Source: Acidobacteriaceae bacterium
GTDB lineage: Bacteria; Acidobacteriota; Terriglobia; Terriglobales; Acidobacteriaceae
Length of the DNA: 6,848 nucleotides
Assembly (NCBI GenBank): GCA_003154055.1
Contig: PMCH01000112.1
Location: 1-6,848, forward strand
Reading direction: 5' to 3'
In this document: in pieces, positions 6,487 to 6,848 of the stretch
How the letters are laid out: each line of letters begins with the position of its first letter
How positions within the stretch are numbered: the first letter of the stretch is position 1
Program-made: the position numbers and the translations under genes
Notes under the pieces: generated by a model
Seen by the model: the letters and a program-made list of their open reading frames with translations, nothing else
Told to the model about the DNA's origin: nothing
Databases searched by the model: none

Positions 6487-6501
6487 AGGAGACAACCCGT
6501 G
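6487..6501 (+). promoter_or_regulatory. Ribosome binding site fixing a GTG start
   Basis: AGGAG (6487-6491) within AAAAGGAGA lies 7 nt before GTG 6499-6501. This strong site, together with the EF-G-like N-terminal sequence that begins immediately after, decides the GTG start of the GTPase gene. Confidence 0.8.
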
Positions 6502-6848
6502 AAAGTTTACGAAGGAGCCAATCTCCGCAACCTTGCCTTGATCGGGCATGGACATGCCGGGAAGACCACCCTGGTGTCCGCCATGCTCCAAACGACCGGC
6601 GCCACGCAGCGTTTCGGGCGCGTGGACGACGGCACTGCCACTACCGATTACGACGAGGAAGAAATTGCCCGCAAGATGTCGATCTCGACCGGCCTGGCCT
6701 CGGTCGAGTGGGGCAAGACCAAGCTCAACCTGCTCGACACGCCCGGCTTCAACATGTTCGTCCACGAGGCCAAGATGGTGCTCCCGGTGTGCGACGCGGC
6801 GCTGGTCGTCGTTGATGGCGTGGCTGGCGTGGAAGTTGTCACCGAGCG
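6499..6848 (+). CDS. EF-G-like translational GTPase (FusA/FusA2 type), 3'-truncated by window edge
   Basis: The first 116 codons of a GTP-binding elongation-factor-G-family protein are present; the frame runs off the right edge. EF-G drives ribosomal translocation and, with RRF, ribosome recycling; paralogues of the FusA2 type have less certain roles. The P-loop (G1) is GHGHAGKT at residues 16-23. Switch I contains TTDYDEEEIARKMSIS, where classical EF-G has ERGITI, so the conserved Thr appears as Ser61. G3 is DTPGF at 80-84, where classical EF-G and EF-Tu have DTPGH with the catalytic His. It is followed by FVHEAK and AALVVVDGVAGVEVVTE, as in EF-G. These differences favour an EF-G-like paralogue over the housekeeping fusA. 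The NKXD (G4) motif and later domains lie beyond the window. The start is GTG with a strong AGGAG 7 nt upstream. Confidence 0.88.
   Translation, partial: MKVYEGANLRNLALIGHGHAGKTTLVSAMLQTTGATQRFGRVDDGTATTDYDEEEIARKMSISTGLASVEWGKTKLNLLDTPGFNMFVHEAKMVLPVCDAALVVVDGVAGVEVVTE

Larger units (their letters stand above)
6065..6498. other. 434-nt gene-free region with A+T-rich left part
   Basis: No convincing CDS is seen on either strand; the short frames here have no recognisable family, start site or codon bias. Bases 6065-6300 are A+T-rich like the AlbA_2 gene before it; from about 6350 the composition returns to G+C-rich. Items found inside are direct repeats (6065-6173), a 6-bp hairpin GGTTTA / TAAACC (6106-6111 and 6119-6124), a small GCCTT-C-AAGGC palindrome near 6252-6262, a long inverted repeat (6311-6349), and the promoter and ribosome binding site of the next gene. 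Confidence 0.6.

Noticed and set aside
6065..6498. CRISPR array or tRNA in the gene-free stretch
   Set aside because: The repeats are too few, too short and unevenly spaced for CRISPR, and no cloverleaf or tRNA arm signature is visible.
6342..6815. 157-codon + strand frame overlapping the GTPase gene
   Set aside because: It overlaps the EF-G-like gene in another frame; only the GTG-started frame has family motifs and a ribosome binding site.

Overview
The window looks like chromosomal DNA from a G+C-rich Gram-negative bacterium, most plausibly an Acidobacteriota (Terriglobia/Koribacter-like). That guess rests on three things: a secreted ACE-like M2 peptidase, an EF-G-like GTPase with a DTPGF switch II, and an intergenic element of the 'CATCCTGAGC' type that I recall as abundant in such genomes. 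It is an inference from family resemblance, not a database result. All supported genes are on the + strand.

Layout. (1) 1-621 is the 3' part of a PlsC-type acyltransferase that runs in from the left edge. (2) 622-749 is a short intergenic stretch with a dispersed-repeat copy and a good sigma70-like promoter. (3) 750-2534 encodes an exported M2 (angiotensin-converting-enzyme family) peptidyl-dipeptidase with a complete zinc site. (4) 2535-2656 holds a strong hairpin and a weaker promoter. (5) 2657-4603 is a complete threonyl-tRNA synthetase gene, thrS. (6) 4611-6064, starting 7 nt after thrS, is an AlbA_2/Schlafen-type ATP-binding protein gene broken by a one-base frameshift near 4848. Its base composition is visibly more A+T-rich than the genes on either side. 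(7) 6065-6498 is a 434-nt gene-free stretch. Its left part is A+T-rich and has 13-bp direct repeats; further right come a perfect 16-bp inverted repeat with a 7-nt loop and a candidate promoter. (8) From 6499 to the right edge is the N-terminal 116 codons of an EF-G-like translational GTPase, starting at GTG.

How it fits together. The acyltransferase, thrS and the EF-G-like GTPase are core functions (phospholipid synthesis and translation). The M2 peptidase probably digests peptides in the periplasm. The AlbA_2 gene and its A+T-rich tail look like an acquired insert between thrS and the GTPase gene, now apparently decaying or, less likely, recoded or misassembled. I see no complete new multi-gene system, CRISPR array, tRNA or rRNA. 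The points most worth following are the frameshifted AlbA_2 gene, the 16-bp palindrome, and the departures from consensus in the GTPase switch regions.
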